A stretch of DNA of 21,024 nucleotides from Psychromarinibacter halotolerans (lineage in GTDB: Bacteria; Pseudomonadota; Alphaproteobacteria; Rhodobacterales; Rhodobacteraceae), in the NCBI RefSeq assembly GCF_029168315.1, contig NZ_JARGYD010000021.1:1-21024 (forward strand), written 5' to 3'. This document shows, one piece after another, positions 14,905-21,024 of this stretch (the first letter of the stretch is position 1; each line of letters begins with the position of its first letter). Both the position numbers and the translations under genes were made by a program. The notes beneath the pieces were generated by a model. It was not told where the DNA came from. It saw nothing but the letters and a program-made list of their open reading frames with translations, and ran no database searches.

Positions 14905-15426
14905 CTAAAGCTGACCGTCGCCCAGTGCCTCGAACACCGGGGCCAGCTTCTGCGCCAGTCCGGCGGTCAGCCCGTCGCGGATCGTCGCCGCGTCGCCCGC
15001 GCCAAGGCCGGAGTCTTCCCACAACACCAACCGCCCCGGGGGGCCGAGCCGTCCGATGGTGGGTTTGTACAGCGAAGCCCAGATGAAGGCGCTGTTCGGC
15101 GCGTCCGAGCCGCGGATGTAGAAGGTCAGGTGAACGGGATAGTCCATCCCGGTGTCTTCCACCGGTTCAAGGTACACGTCGCTGCCAAAGCCCCACTCGG
15201 TCCGGCCCAGATCCACCAGCGCCAGATCGTTCGCCTGCGCCAAGGATGCGACCGAGGCCGAAAGCCGGTCGCACATCTCGACCGCGAAGGTGACGCGGGT
15301 GAAGGTGATGCACTGGCTGATGACCCCGTCGAACCCCGCCGCCTTGCCGGGTGTCAGGACCCGTTCCTGTGCGGGGGTCGCGGTAGCAAGGCAGGCTGCG
15401 ACAAGCGCGACGGCAAGGCGTTTCAT
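14905..15426 (-). CDS. Secreted protein of unknown function
   Basis: A 173-residue protein I do not recognise. It has a clear Sec signal peptide (MKRLAVALVAACLATATPAQ) with cleavage around residue 20 and two cysteines in the mature part (ISQC, VEMC) that could pair in the periplasm. No membrane segment follows and no catalytic motif is evident; the VHLTFYIRGSDAPNSAFIWASLYKP segment suggests a beta-rich fold. The ATG at 15426 has GGAG about 9 bases upstream. It starts 32 bases after the P450 stop on the same strand, so the two are probably co-transcribed, though a functional link is not evident. Confidence 0.78.
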   Translation of the reverse strand: MKRLAVALVAACLATATPAQERVLTPGKAAGFDGVISQCITFTRVTFAVEMCDRLSASVASLAQANDLALVDLGRTEWGFGSDVYLEPVEDTGMDYPVHLTFYIRGSDAPNSAFIWASLYKPTIGRLGPPGRLVLWEDSGLGAGDAATIRDGLTAGLAQKLAPVFEALGDGQL

Positions 15427-15458
15427 GGCAAAGGCTCCGTGCTGCAATGTCCCGAACC

Positions 15459-16649
15459 CTAGGCCGAGACGCGCAACCCTGTCAGCCCGTGAAAGTGGTA
15501 GACGTCGCCATAGCGCGGCGGCTCGGCCAGCTTCAGCCCCGGCAGGCGGTCGAACAGCACGCGCAGGGCGATCTGCATTTCCAGCCGGGCCAGCGGCGCG
15601 CCGACGCAGAAATGGATGCCCGCCCCGAAGGCAGCGTTGGCGCCCGGCGTGCGCGAGGGATCGAACCGCGCCGGGTCGTCGGCCAGCGCCGGGTCGCGGT
15701 TGGCGGCACCCAGCAGACAGGCGATCCGGTCGCCGCGCCCGAAGCGGTGGCCGAACAGTTCGACATCCTCGTAGACCTGCCGCGTGAACATATGCAGCGG
15801 CGCATCGAAGCGCAGGATCTCTTCCACCGTCGCCTCGACCCGATCCGCCGCCATGAAGGACGGGTCGGTCCCGTGTTCCAGCAGCGCCTTTATGCCGTTG
15901 CCCAGCGTGTGCACCGTTGCCTCGTGCCCGGCGTTCAGCAGCAGGATGCAGGTGGTAATCAGCTCGTCCGTGGTCAGCCGCTCTCCGTTTTCCTCGGCCT
16001 GGATCAGCTGGGTGATCAGGTCGTCGCGCGGATCGCTGCGGCGGCGGTCGACATAGTCGCGCATGAAGGCCGCAAAGTCCGCCGACGCGGCGACGGCGGC
16101 ATCCTCGACCGCGCGGTCGCGGCGGGCCTGGTACATCGACACCATCGCGTTGGACCACCGCAGCAGGTCGGGCGCCATGCTGTCGGGCACGCCCAGCAGG
16201 CGCGCGATGACGATGACGGGGACCTGCGTGCAGTAGGTCTGAAGCAGGTCGAAGTCGCCGTCCGGGAAGCCATCGATCAGCGCATGACACAGCGTTTCGA
16301 TCTCGGGCCCCAGCGCCGCGATCCGGCGCGAGGTGAAGGCCCGCACCACCAGCCCGCGCAGGCGGGTGTGGCGCGGCGGTTCCAGTTCCAGCATCGAATG
16401 CGCTTCGATGTCGTAGAACGGCGCCAGCCGGTCCGGGATCTTTGGGGCAAGCTCTGCCGGCACTTCGCGGCCCAGCCGCCGGTCGCGCAGCAGCGCGTTC
16501 ACCTCGGCATAGCCGGCGGCGACGGGCATGTCGTATTCTTCCCAGAACACCAGCGGGCCCATTGGCCGAAGGCGGTCGTAGAAGGCATAGGGATCCTGCA
16601 CGAATGCGGGATCGGTGGGCGACTGGCTGATACGAGGCAGGGCGGTCAT
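15459..16649 (-). CDS. Cytochrome P450
   Basis: A 396-residue soluble bacterial P450 monooxygenase. The heme-binding loop FGAGIHFCVG holds Cys348, the ExxR pair is Glu277/Arg280 (EEILR), and the K-helix region continues FDAPLHMFTR. The oxygen-activating I-helix motif reads AGHEAT (240-245), so the usual threonine after the acid is alanine, a variation seen in several bacterial P450s. The ATG at 16649 has GGAAGG 9 bases upstream and gives a standard N-terminus. No ferredoxin or ferredoxin reductase gene is adjacent; fpr in this window is 7 kb away. Subfamily and substrate cannot be told from sequence alone. It is divergent from dctB with 60 bp between the starts. Confidence 0.95.
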   Translation of the reverse strand: MTALPRISQSPTDPAFVQDPYAFYDRLRPMGPLVFWEEYDMPVAAGYAEVNALLRDRRLGREVPAELAPKIPDRLAPFYDIEAHSMLELEPPRHTRLRGLVVRAFTSRRIAALGPEIETLCHALIDGFPDGDFDLLQTYCTQVPVIVIARLLGVPDSMAPDLLRWSNAMVSMYQARRDRAVEDAAVAASADFAAFMRDYVDRRRSDPRDDLITQLIQAEENGERLTTDELITTCILLLNAGHEATVHTLGNGIKALLEHGTDPSFMAADRVEATVEEILRFDAPLHMFTRQVYEDVELFGHRFGRGDRIACLLGAANRDPALADDPARFDPSRTPGANAAFGAGIHFCVGAPLARLEMQIALRVLFDRLPGLKLAEPPRYGDVYHFHGLTGLRVSA

Positions 16650-16709
16650 GGCGCGAAGCCTTCCGTCATGGCGCTTTCCAATGCAAGCGGGCGCGACTAG
16701 AAAAACCGG

Positions 16710-18503
16710 ATGACGCGAAGATACAGGCGCAGGGGCCTTACCGTGGCCGGGTTTCTTGCCGCCGTGGCGATCATCGCCGCGGGGGCATGGTGGGTCGCGT
16801 TCACCTCGGCGCTGGACCAGCTGCGCGAACGGGGCGAGGCCGACCTTGCGCTTGCCGCCGACCGGCTGACCGGACAGTTGCAGCGGGTGCGCGACCTTGC
16901 GGTGGTGATCGCCGACCATCCCGTTCTGAAGCCGCTGGTGCTGGGGCAGGGCGGCGACGTCGCCGTGGCAGACGCGCAGTTGCAGCGGTTTGCGGATCGC
17001 AGCGTCGGGCAGAAGCTGTGGCTTGCGGATGCGTCGGGGTGGGTGCTGGCTGCCTCGGACCGGGCGGCGGCGCGCTTCGTCGGCGGCACCCGCGCCTTCG
17101 AAAGGGCGCTGGACGGTGCGCTGGGCACCGCGACCGGGGTCGACCCGGACGACGGCCAGCGGTTCTATATGTTCGCGGCGCCGGTGTTTTCCGAGGCGGG
17201 GCCGGTGGCGGGCGCGGTGCTGGTGCGCCTGAACATCGCGCAGGTGGAATGGAACTGGCCGTCGGACCCGTCGCCGGTGTTCTTCACCGACGCGATGGGC
17301 GTGGTCATGGTGACCAACCGCCCGGACCTTGTTCTGACGGTCCGCACGCCGGGCCCGACGGGGGCCTTGCCGGACGAGGTCTATGCCGGCGCCATGCTGC
17401 GCCCGTTCCCGGACCGGCGCGAATGGACCGTGCGGTCGCACGACCTGTGGGTGCTGGAGGATCGGCCCGACATCCCGCGCCGCGCCCTGCATCTGTCGCG
17501 CGAGTTGCCGACCATCGGGGTCGCGGCCGAGATTCTGGTCAGCCTGCAACCCGCGCTGCGGCTTGCGTGGTTGCAGGCGGCGGTGGCGGCGGCGCTGTGC
17601 CTCGCGTTCGGGGCGATGCTGTTCTACATCGCCGAGCGCCGCCGCGCGCTGTCGCAGCGGCTGGAGGTCGAGGAACGCGCCAATGCCGAACTGGAGGCGC
17701 GGGTGGCCGAGCGGACAGAGGAACTGTCGCTGCTGAACGAGGACCTGCGCCACGAGATCGAGGAACGTCACGAGGCCGAGGCGGCGCTGCGTCAGGCGCA
17801 GGCCGAACTGGTGCGCGCGGGCAAGCTCAGCGCGCTGGGCCAGATGTCGGCGGGCCTGAGCCACGAGCTGAACCAGCCGCTGATGGCGATCCAGTCCTTC
17901 GCCGAGAACGGGGCGATCCTTCTGGAACGCGGCAAGGCCGACAAGGCAGGCGAAACGCTGGGCCGGATCTCGGACATGGCGCAGCGCATGGCGCGGATCA
18001 TTCGCAACCTGCGTGCCTTCGCGCGGCAGGAAACCGCCCCCGCGTCCCGCGTGGGGCTGGCGGCGGTGGTGGAAAGCACGCTGGAACTTCTGGGGCCGCG
18101 CATCGCTGACACCGGCACCCGCATCGACTGGAAGCGTCCCGACTTCGCGGCGGTGGTGATGGGCGGAGAGGTGCGTCTTAGCCAGGTCGTTCTGAACCTG
18201 CTGTCCAATGCGATGGACGCGATGGCCGATGTCGAGGCGCCGGTGATCCGCATCCGTATCGAGCAGGACGCGGCGACGGTCCGGCTGGTCGTACACGACA
18301 GCGGGCCCGGCATTTCCGAACCCGAACGCATCTTCGATCCGTTCTACACCACCAAAGAGGTCGGCGGCGAAGGCATGGGGCTGGGGCTTTCGATTTCCTA
18401 CGGGCTGGTGCAAAGCTTTGGCGGTCGCCTGACCGGAGAGAACGCCCCCGGCGGCGGCGCGGTGTTCACGGTTGAACTGGAACGGGCGGAGGAACTGCAA
18501 TGA
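16710..18503 (+). CDS. dctB: C4-dicarboxylate sensor histidine kinase DctB
   Basis: A 597-residue inner-membrane sensor kinase. Membrane helices at about 11-31 and 287-307 enclose a periplasmic double-PDC sensor (roughly 35-280). A cytoplasmic coiled coil (RLEVEERANAELEARVAERTEE) leads to the HisKA domain with phosphorylated His385 in GLSHELNQPLMAIQ. The HATPase domain shows the N box (LNLLSNAMDAM), G1 (HDSGPGI), F (FDPFYTTK) and G2 (GMGLGLS). Layout and HELNQPL signature fit DctB, which senses succinate, fumarate or malate. Its stop overlaps the dctD start (ATGA, 18500-18503), so the pair is translationally coupled. The dctP gene downstream supports the assignment, although DctB-like kinases may sense other organic acids. 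Confidence 0.92.
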   Translation: MTRRYRRRGLTVAGFLAAVAIIAAGAWWVAFTSALDQLRERGEADLALAADRLTGQLQRVRDLAVVIADHPVLKPLVLGQGGDVAVADAQLQRFADRSVGQKLWLADASGWVLAASDRAAARFVGGTRAFERALDGALGTATGVDPDDGQRFYMFAAPVFSEAGPVAGAVLVRLNIAQVEWNWPSDPSPVFFTDAMGVVMVTNRPDLVLTVRTPGPTGALPDEVYAGAMLRPFPDRREWTVRSHDLWVLEDRPDIPRRALHLSRELPTIGVAAEILVSLQPALRLAWLQAAVAAALCLAFGAMLFYIAERRRALSQRLEVEERANAELEARVAERTEELSLLNEDLRHEIEERHEAEAALRQAQAELVRAGKLSALGQMSAGLSHELNQPLMAIQSFAENGAILLERGKADKAGETLGRISDMAQRMARIIRNLRAFARQETAPASRVGLAAVVESTLELLGPRIADTGTRIDWKRPDFAAVVMGGEVRLSQVVLNLLSNAMDAMADVEAPVIRIRIEQDAATVRLVVHDSGPGISEPERIFDPFYTTKEVGGEGMGLGLSISYGLVQSFGGRLTGENAPGGGAVFTVELERAEELQ

Positions 18504-19723
18504 CGCGCCGGGTGCTGCTGGTCGACGACGATGCCGCCGTGCGCGAGGCGCTGGGCCAGACGCTTGAACTGGCGGAATTGCAGCCGATCACCGCCGGGTC
18601 GTTCGTCGAGGCCAAGGACAACATCACGCCCGCCTTCGACGGCGTCATCGTCAGCGACATCCGGATGCCCGGGCGCGACGGATTTCATCTGCTGGACTAT
18701 TCGCACGGGGTCGATCCCGACCTTCCGGTGATCCTGCTGACCGGCGAGGGCGACATTCCGATGGCGGTGCGCGGGATGGCGGCGGGGGCGTTCGATTTCC
18801 TCGAAAAGCCCTGTGGCCCCCGGGACCTGCTGGCGGTGGTCGAGAAGGCGCTGAAGACCCGCGAACTGGTTCTGGAAAACCGCCGCCTGAAACAGCAACT
18901 GACACGGGGCGATGCGGCGGCGCGGTTGCTGCATGGCCAGTCTGCGCAGGCCGAGGCGCTGCGGGACCGGGTGCGGGCGGTGGCGCGGACGTCCGCCGAG
19001 GTGCTGATCACCGGCGAACCGGGCACCGGCACCTCGAAGGTGGCAGAGGTGATCCACATGTTGTCGGGCGCTTCGCAGCGGCCGTTCCTGAAGCTGGTCG
19101 CGGCCACCCTGACGCCCGAAGCCCTGCGCGACGCGTTCGATGCGGCCAAGGGCGGCACGGTCTTTCTTGATGAGGTTGCGGCGCTGCCGCAGGCGGCCCA
19201 GTTCCTTGCGCTTGACCTGCTGGAAAACGCACCCGGCGCGCGGGTGGTGGCGGGCACCTACCGCGATCTCGAGGCCGAAACGCGCGAGGGGCGGTTCAAC
19301 CCCGATCTGTTCTACAAGCTGGACGTGATGCGGGTACGCATCCCGTCGCTGCGCGAACGGACCGAGGATATTCCGATCCTGTTCCGCCACTATGTCCAGC
19401 TTGCCTGCGAGCAGGCGGCGCTGCCGATGCCGGATATCACGCCGGACCTTGGCGCGCGGCTGATGGCGCAGGACTGGCCCGGCAACGCCCGGTCGCTGAT
19501 GAACGCCGCGATGCGCTTTGCGATGGGGCTCGGCGAGGCCGAGACCGAAGAGGAACTGGGCCTGAACGAGCGGCTGGCGCAGGTGGAACGGTCGATGCTG
19601 ATCGAGGCATTGCAGCGCCAGCAGGGCAACGCGACCGAAGCGGCGCGGGTTCTCAAGCTGCCGCGCAAGACCTTTTACGACAAGCTGGCCCGCCACGCCT
19701 TGCGCCCCGAAGATTATCGCTGA
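18500..19723 (+). CDS. dctD: DctD-type response regulator with degenerate AAA+ domain
   Basis: A 407-residue NtrC-family regulator. The receiver is intact: Asp10/Asp11, phospho-acceptor Asp53 (VSDIRMPG), Thr81 and Lys103 (EKP). The central domain (about 145-345) keeps Walker B (GGTVFLDEV), but Walker A reads GEPGTGTS with the lysine gone. The GAFTGA loop is absent: only about 20 residues link RPFLKLVAATL to AKGGTVFLDE. The two arginine-finger positions are Asn and Lys (GRFNPDLFYKL), and sensor I reads AGTYRDLE instead of ATNRDL. The Fis-type HTH (GNATEAARVLKLPRKTFYDKLARH) is excellent. DctD is normally about 440 residues; the shortfall is mostly the missing loop region. The frame is intact. 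It probably binds DNA normally but is unlikely to drive sigma-54 open-complex formation (inference). Confidence 0.9.
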   Translation: MTRRVLLVDDDAAVREALGQTLELAELQPITAGSFVEAKDNITPAFDGVIVSDIRMPGRDGFHLLDYSHGVDPDLPVILLTGEGDIPMAVRGMAAGAFDFLEKPCGPRDLLAVVEKALKTRELVLENRRLKQQLTRGDAAARLLHGQSAQAEALRDRVRAVARTSAEVLITGEPGTGTSKVAEVIHMLSGASQRPFLKLVAATLTPEALRDAFDAAKGGTVFLDEVAALPQAAQFLALDLLENAPGARVVAGTYRDLEAETREGRFNPDLFYKLDVMRVRIPSLRERTEDIPILFRHYVQLACEQAALPMPDITPDLGARLMAQDWPGNARSLMNAAMRFAMGLGEAETEEELGLNERLAQVERSMLIEALQRQQGNATEAARVLKLPRKTFYDKLARHALRPEDYR

Positions 19724-19751
19724 CTCGCTGCGCGACAGCAGTCCGTGGAAC

Positions 19752-19769
19752 TGTGCGGATTTCCGCACA
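19752..19769. promoter_or_regulatory. Perfect DctD-like palindrome upstream of dctP
   Basis: TGTGCGGA-TT-TCCGCACA is an 18-bp perfect palindrome in the 271-bp dctD-dctP gap, 226 bases before the dctP start. From memory it closely resembles the DctD-binding boxes of rhizobial dctA. With an intact DctD helix-turn-helix encoded just upstream, it is the best candidate binding site. Confidence 0.65.
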
Positions 19770-19784
19770 AACCGCCCAAGCGCC

Positions 19785-19802
19785 TGTGCGAAGTTTCACC
19801 CA
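19785..19802. promoter_or_regulatory. Second, weaker DctD-like box
   Basis: TGTGCGAAGTTTCACCCA matches the perfect box at 13 of 18 positions. It lies 33 bp downstream (start to start), about three helical turns, the tandem strong/weak arrangement expected for cooperative binding. Confidence 0.4.
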
Positions 19803-19901
19803 TTCCAAAATCCGCCATCAGCCATGTGTCTAGAGAATGGCTTATAAGGCACTGATTCCAGTTCCGAAATTCACGCTCTCACGAATTCGAGAAGTATGTC
19901 T

Positions 19902-19919
19902 TGTGCGGATTTTCGCTGG
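19902..19919. promoter_or_regulatory. Third DctD-like box near dctP
   Basis: TGTGCGGATTTTCGCTGG matches the perfect box at 14 of 18 positions, including the first 11 bases. It overlaps a weak sigma-70-like promoter (TTGTGC at 19901, 18-bp spacer, TTTTAT at 19925-19930), so it might act directly at the dctP promoter. Confidence 0.45.
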
Positions 19920-19980
19920 CGGCTTTTTATCCATCGAGGCCCGAACACGGGCCCTCGGAGGAACATCACTATCCATATCG

Positions 19981-19986
19981 GGAGGA
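19981..19986 (+). promoter_or_regulatory. Ribosome-binding site that sets the dctP start
   Basis: GGAGGA, 8 bases before the ATG at 19995. It decides for the signal-peptide start and against the upstream in-frame ATG at 19896. Confidence 0.85.
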
Positions 19987-19994
19987 ATACCGAC

Positions 19995-21005
19995 ATGAAA
20001 TTCGCCGCTAAGGCCGTTACCGCCGTTGCACTCGTGCTGGCCGCTCAATCCGCTACCGCGCAGGGCGATGCCTGCAGCGATGGCGAGATCGTCGTGAAGT
20101 TCGCGCACGTCACCAACTCGGACCGGCACCCCAAGGGGATCGCCGCCTCGCTTCTCGCCGAGCGCGTGAACGCCGAGATGGACGGCACCATGTGCATGGA
20201 AGTCTATCCGAACTCGACCCTCTACAACGATGACCAAGTGCTGGAAGCGATGCTGCAAGGCGACGTCCAGCTGGCCGCGCCGTCGCTGTCGAAGTTCGAA
20301 ACCTTCACCAAGCAGTTCCGCATCTTCGACCTGCCGTTCATGTTCAAGAACATCGACGCCGTCGACGCCTTCCAGACCTCGGAAGCCGGTGAGGCGATGA
20401 AAAGCTCGATGGAACGCCGTGGCCTGATGGGTCTGGAGTTCTGGCACAACGGCATGAAGCAATTCTCGGCCAACGTGCCGCTGATCGAGCCGGGCGACGC
20501 CGCTGGCCTGAAGTTCCGCGTGCAGCCGTCCGACGTGCTGGTCGCCCAGATGGAAGCTCTGGACGCTTCGCCGCAGCCGATGGCCTTCTCGGAAGTCTAC
20601 GGCGCGCTGCAGACCGGCGTTGTCGACGGGCAGGAAAACACCTGGTCGAACATCTACGGCCAGAAGTTCTTCGAGGTTCAGGACGGCACCACCGAAACCA
20701 ACCACGGTGTGCTTGACTACCTTGTCGTTGCTTCGGTCGACTGGCTGGACAGCCTTGACGCCGACGTGCGCGACCAGTTCCTGACGATCCTCGAAGAGGT
20801 GACGATGGAGCGTAACGCCGCCGTGGGCGAGGTCGACGCCGAAGCCCGTGCCGCGATCCTTGAAGCGGGCGGCGAGATCGTCGAACTGACCGCCGAGCAG
20901 CGCGAAGCCTGGGTCGAAGCGATGAAGCCGGTCTGGGAGCAGTTCGAAGGCGACGTTGGCGCGGACAACATCGCCGCCGCGCAGGACATCAACGCTTCGA
21001 TGTAA
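19995..21005 (+). CDS. dctP: TRAP transporter substrate-binding protein DctP
   Basis: A 336-residue periplasmic binding protein of a TRAP transporter, which delivers C4-dicarboxylates to the DctQM membrane permease. Signal peptide MKFAAKAVTAVALVLAAQSATA is cleaved near residue 22. The mature part starts its first domain with EIVVKFAHVTNSDRHPKG. Arg175 in GLKFRVQPSD is the conserved arginine that binds the substrate carboxylate in this family. VVDGQENTWSNIYGQKFFEVQ (209-229) is the family signature. Cys27 and Cys67 may form a disulfide. Location after dctBD supports C4-dicarboxylates as ligand. The window ends 19 bases past the stop, so dctQ and dctM are expected just outside. Confidence 0.95.
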   Translation: MKFAAKAVTAVALVLAAQSATAQGDACSDGEIVVKFAHVTNSDRHPKGIAASLLAERVNAEMDGTMCMEVYPNSTLYNDDQVLEAMLQGDVQLAAPSLSKFETFTKQFRIFDLPFMFKNIDAVDAFQTSEAGEAMKSSMERRGLMGLEFWHNGMKQFSANVPLIEPGDAAGLKFRVQPSDVLVAQMEALDASPQPMAFSEVYGALQTGVVDGQENTWSNIYGQKFFEVQDGTTETNHGVLDYLVVASVDWLDSLDADVRDQFLTILEEVTMERNAAVGEVDAEARAAILEAGGEIVELTAEQREAWVEAMKPVWEQFEGDVGADNIAAAQDINASM

Positions 21006-21024
21006 TCGGGTGTGGCGCGGCCCG

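Noticed and set aside
16650..18500. Minus-strand open frame continuing upstream of the P450 through the whole of dctB (about 1000 codons)
   Set aside because: It is antisense to dctB in GC-rich DNA, where one antisense frame often stays open. The P450 starts cleanly at 16649 with its own Shine-Dalgarno.
18500..19723. dctD as a pseudogene or frameshifted gene
   Set aside because: The frame is intact, receiver and HTH residues are conserved, and the start is coupled to dctB. Loss is limited to ATPase and sigma-54 motifs.
19845..19860. Possible sigma-54 promoter (TGGCTTATAAGGCAC) before dctP
   Set aside because: GG and GC are separated by 8 rather than 10 bases, and neither half matches TGGCAC or TTGC well.

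Overview
The window reads as a high-GC alphaproteobacterial chromosome, most likely a marine Rhodobacteraceae/Roseobacter-group bacterium. Pointers to this group are the cysG-DUF2849-cysI-cysH-DUF934 gene order, a ferredoxin-NADP reductase ending in the Rhodobacter-type tail EKAFVG, a VPLPA-CTERM protein, and a DctBD-controlled TRAP transporter. This placement rests on gene content and family knowledge, not on a search. No rRNA, tRNA, insertion sequence, phage gene or CRISPR array was seen, so this is mostly ordinary core and metabolic chromosome.

Layout. 1-144: three copies of an intergenic palindromic repeat, then gatB (minus). 1667-2257: a long gap without a credible gene, A+T-rich at its right end. 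2258-2881: an exported VPLPA-CTERM protein. 3070-4497: maleylacetoacetate isomerase (minus) divergent from a D-lyxose isomerase (plus). 4705-5310: a small lytic transglycosylase, convergent with infC (5461-6006, minus), which appears to start at ATC. 6199-7695: a membrane-anchored, very acidic protein with fifteen 18-residue repeats. 7795-8740: a duplicated HxlR-type regulator divergent from a VOC-fold protein, with a palindrome between them. 8844-14300 (minus): an assimilatory sulfate-reduction operon, cysG-DUF2849-cysI-cysH::DUF934 followed by fpr. 14413-14901: an Lrp/AsnC regulator divergent from that operon. 14905-16649 (minus): a secreted protein and a cytochrome P450. 16710-21005: dctB, dctD and dctP.

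How the genes work together. CysG makes siroheme for the sulfite reductase CysI. CysH makes sulfite from an activated sulfate. Fpr is placed to supply reduced ferredoxin or flavodoxin. The divergent Lrp protein is the obvious local candidate regulator. DctB and DctD are translationally coupled and should control dctP, whose upstream region carries a perfect DctD-like palindrome and two weaker copies.

The most unusual items are: (1) a DctD whose AAA+ domain has lost the Walker A lysine, the GAFTGA loop and both arginine-finger positions, with no sigma-54 promoter visible upstream of dctP; (2) cysH and DUF934 joined in one reading frame with an internal ribosome-binding site and ATG; (3) the 15 x 54-bp acidic repeat protein; (4) the ATC start of infC with a good promoter upstream; (5) the tandem-duplicated HxlR regulator beside a 13-bp palindrome.
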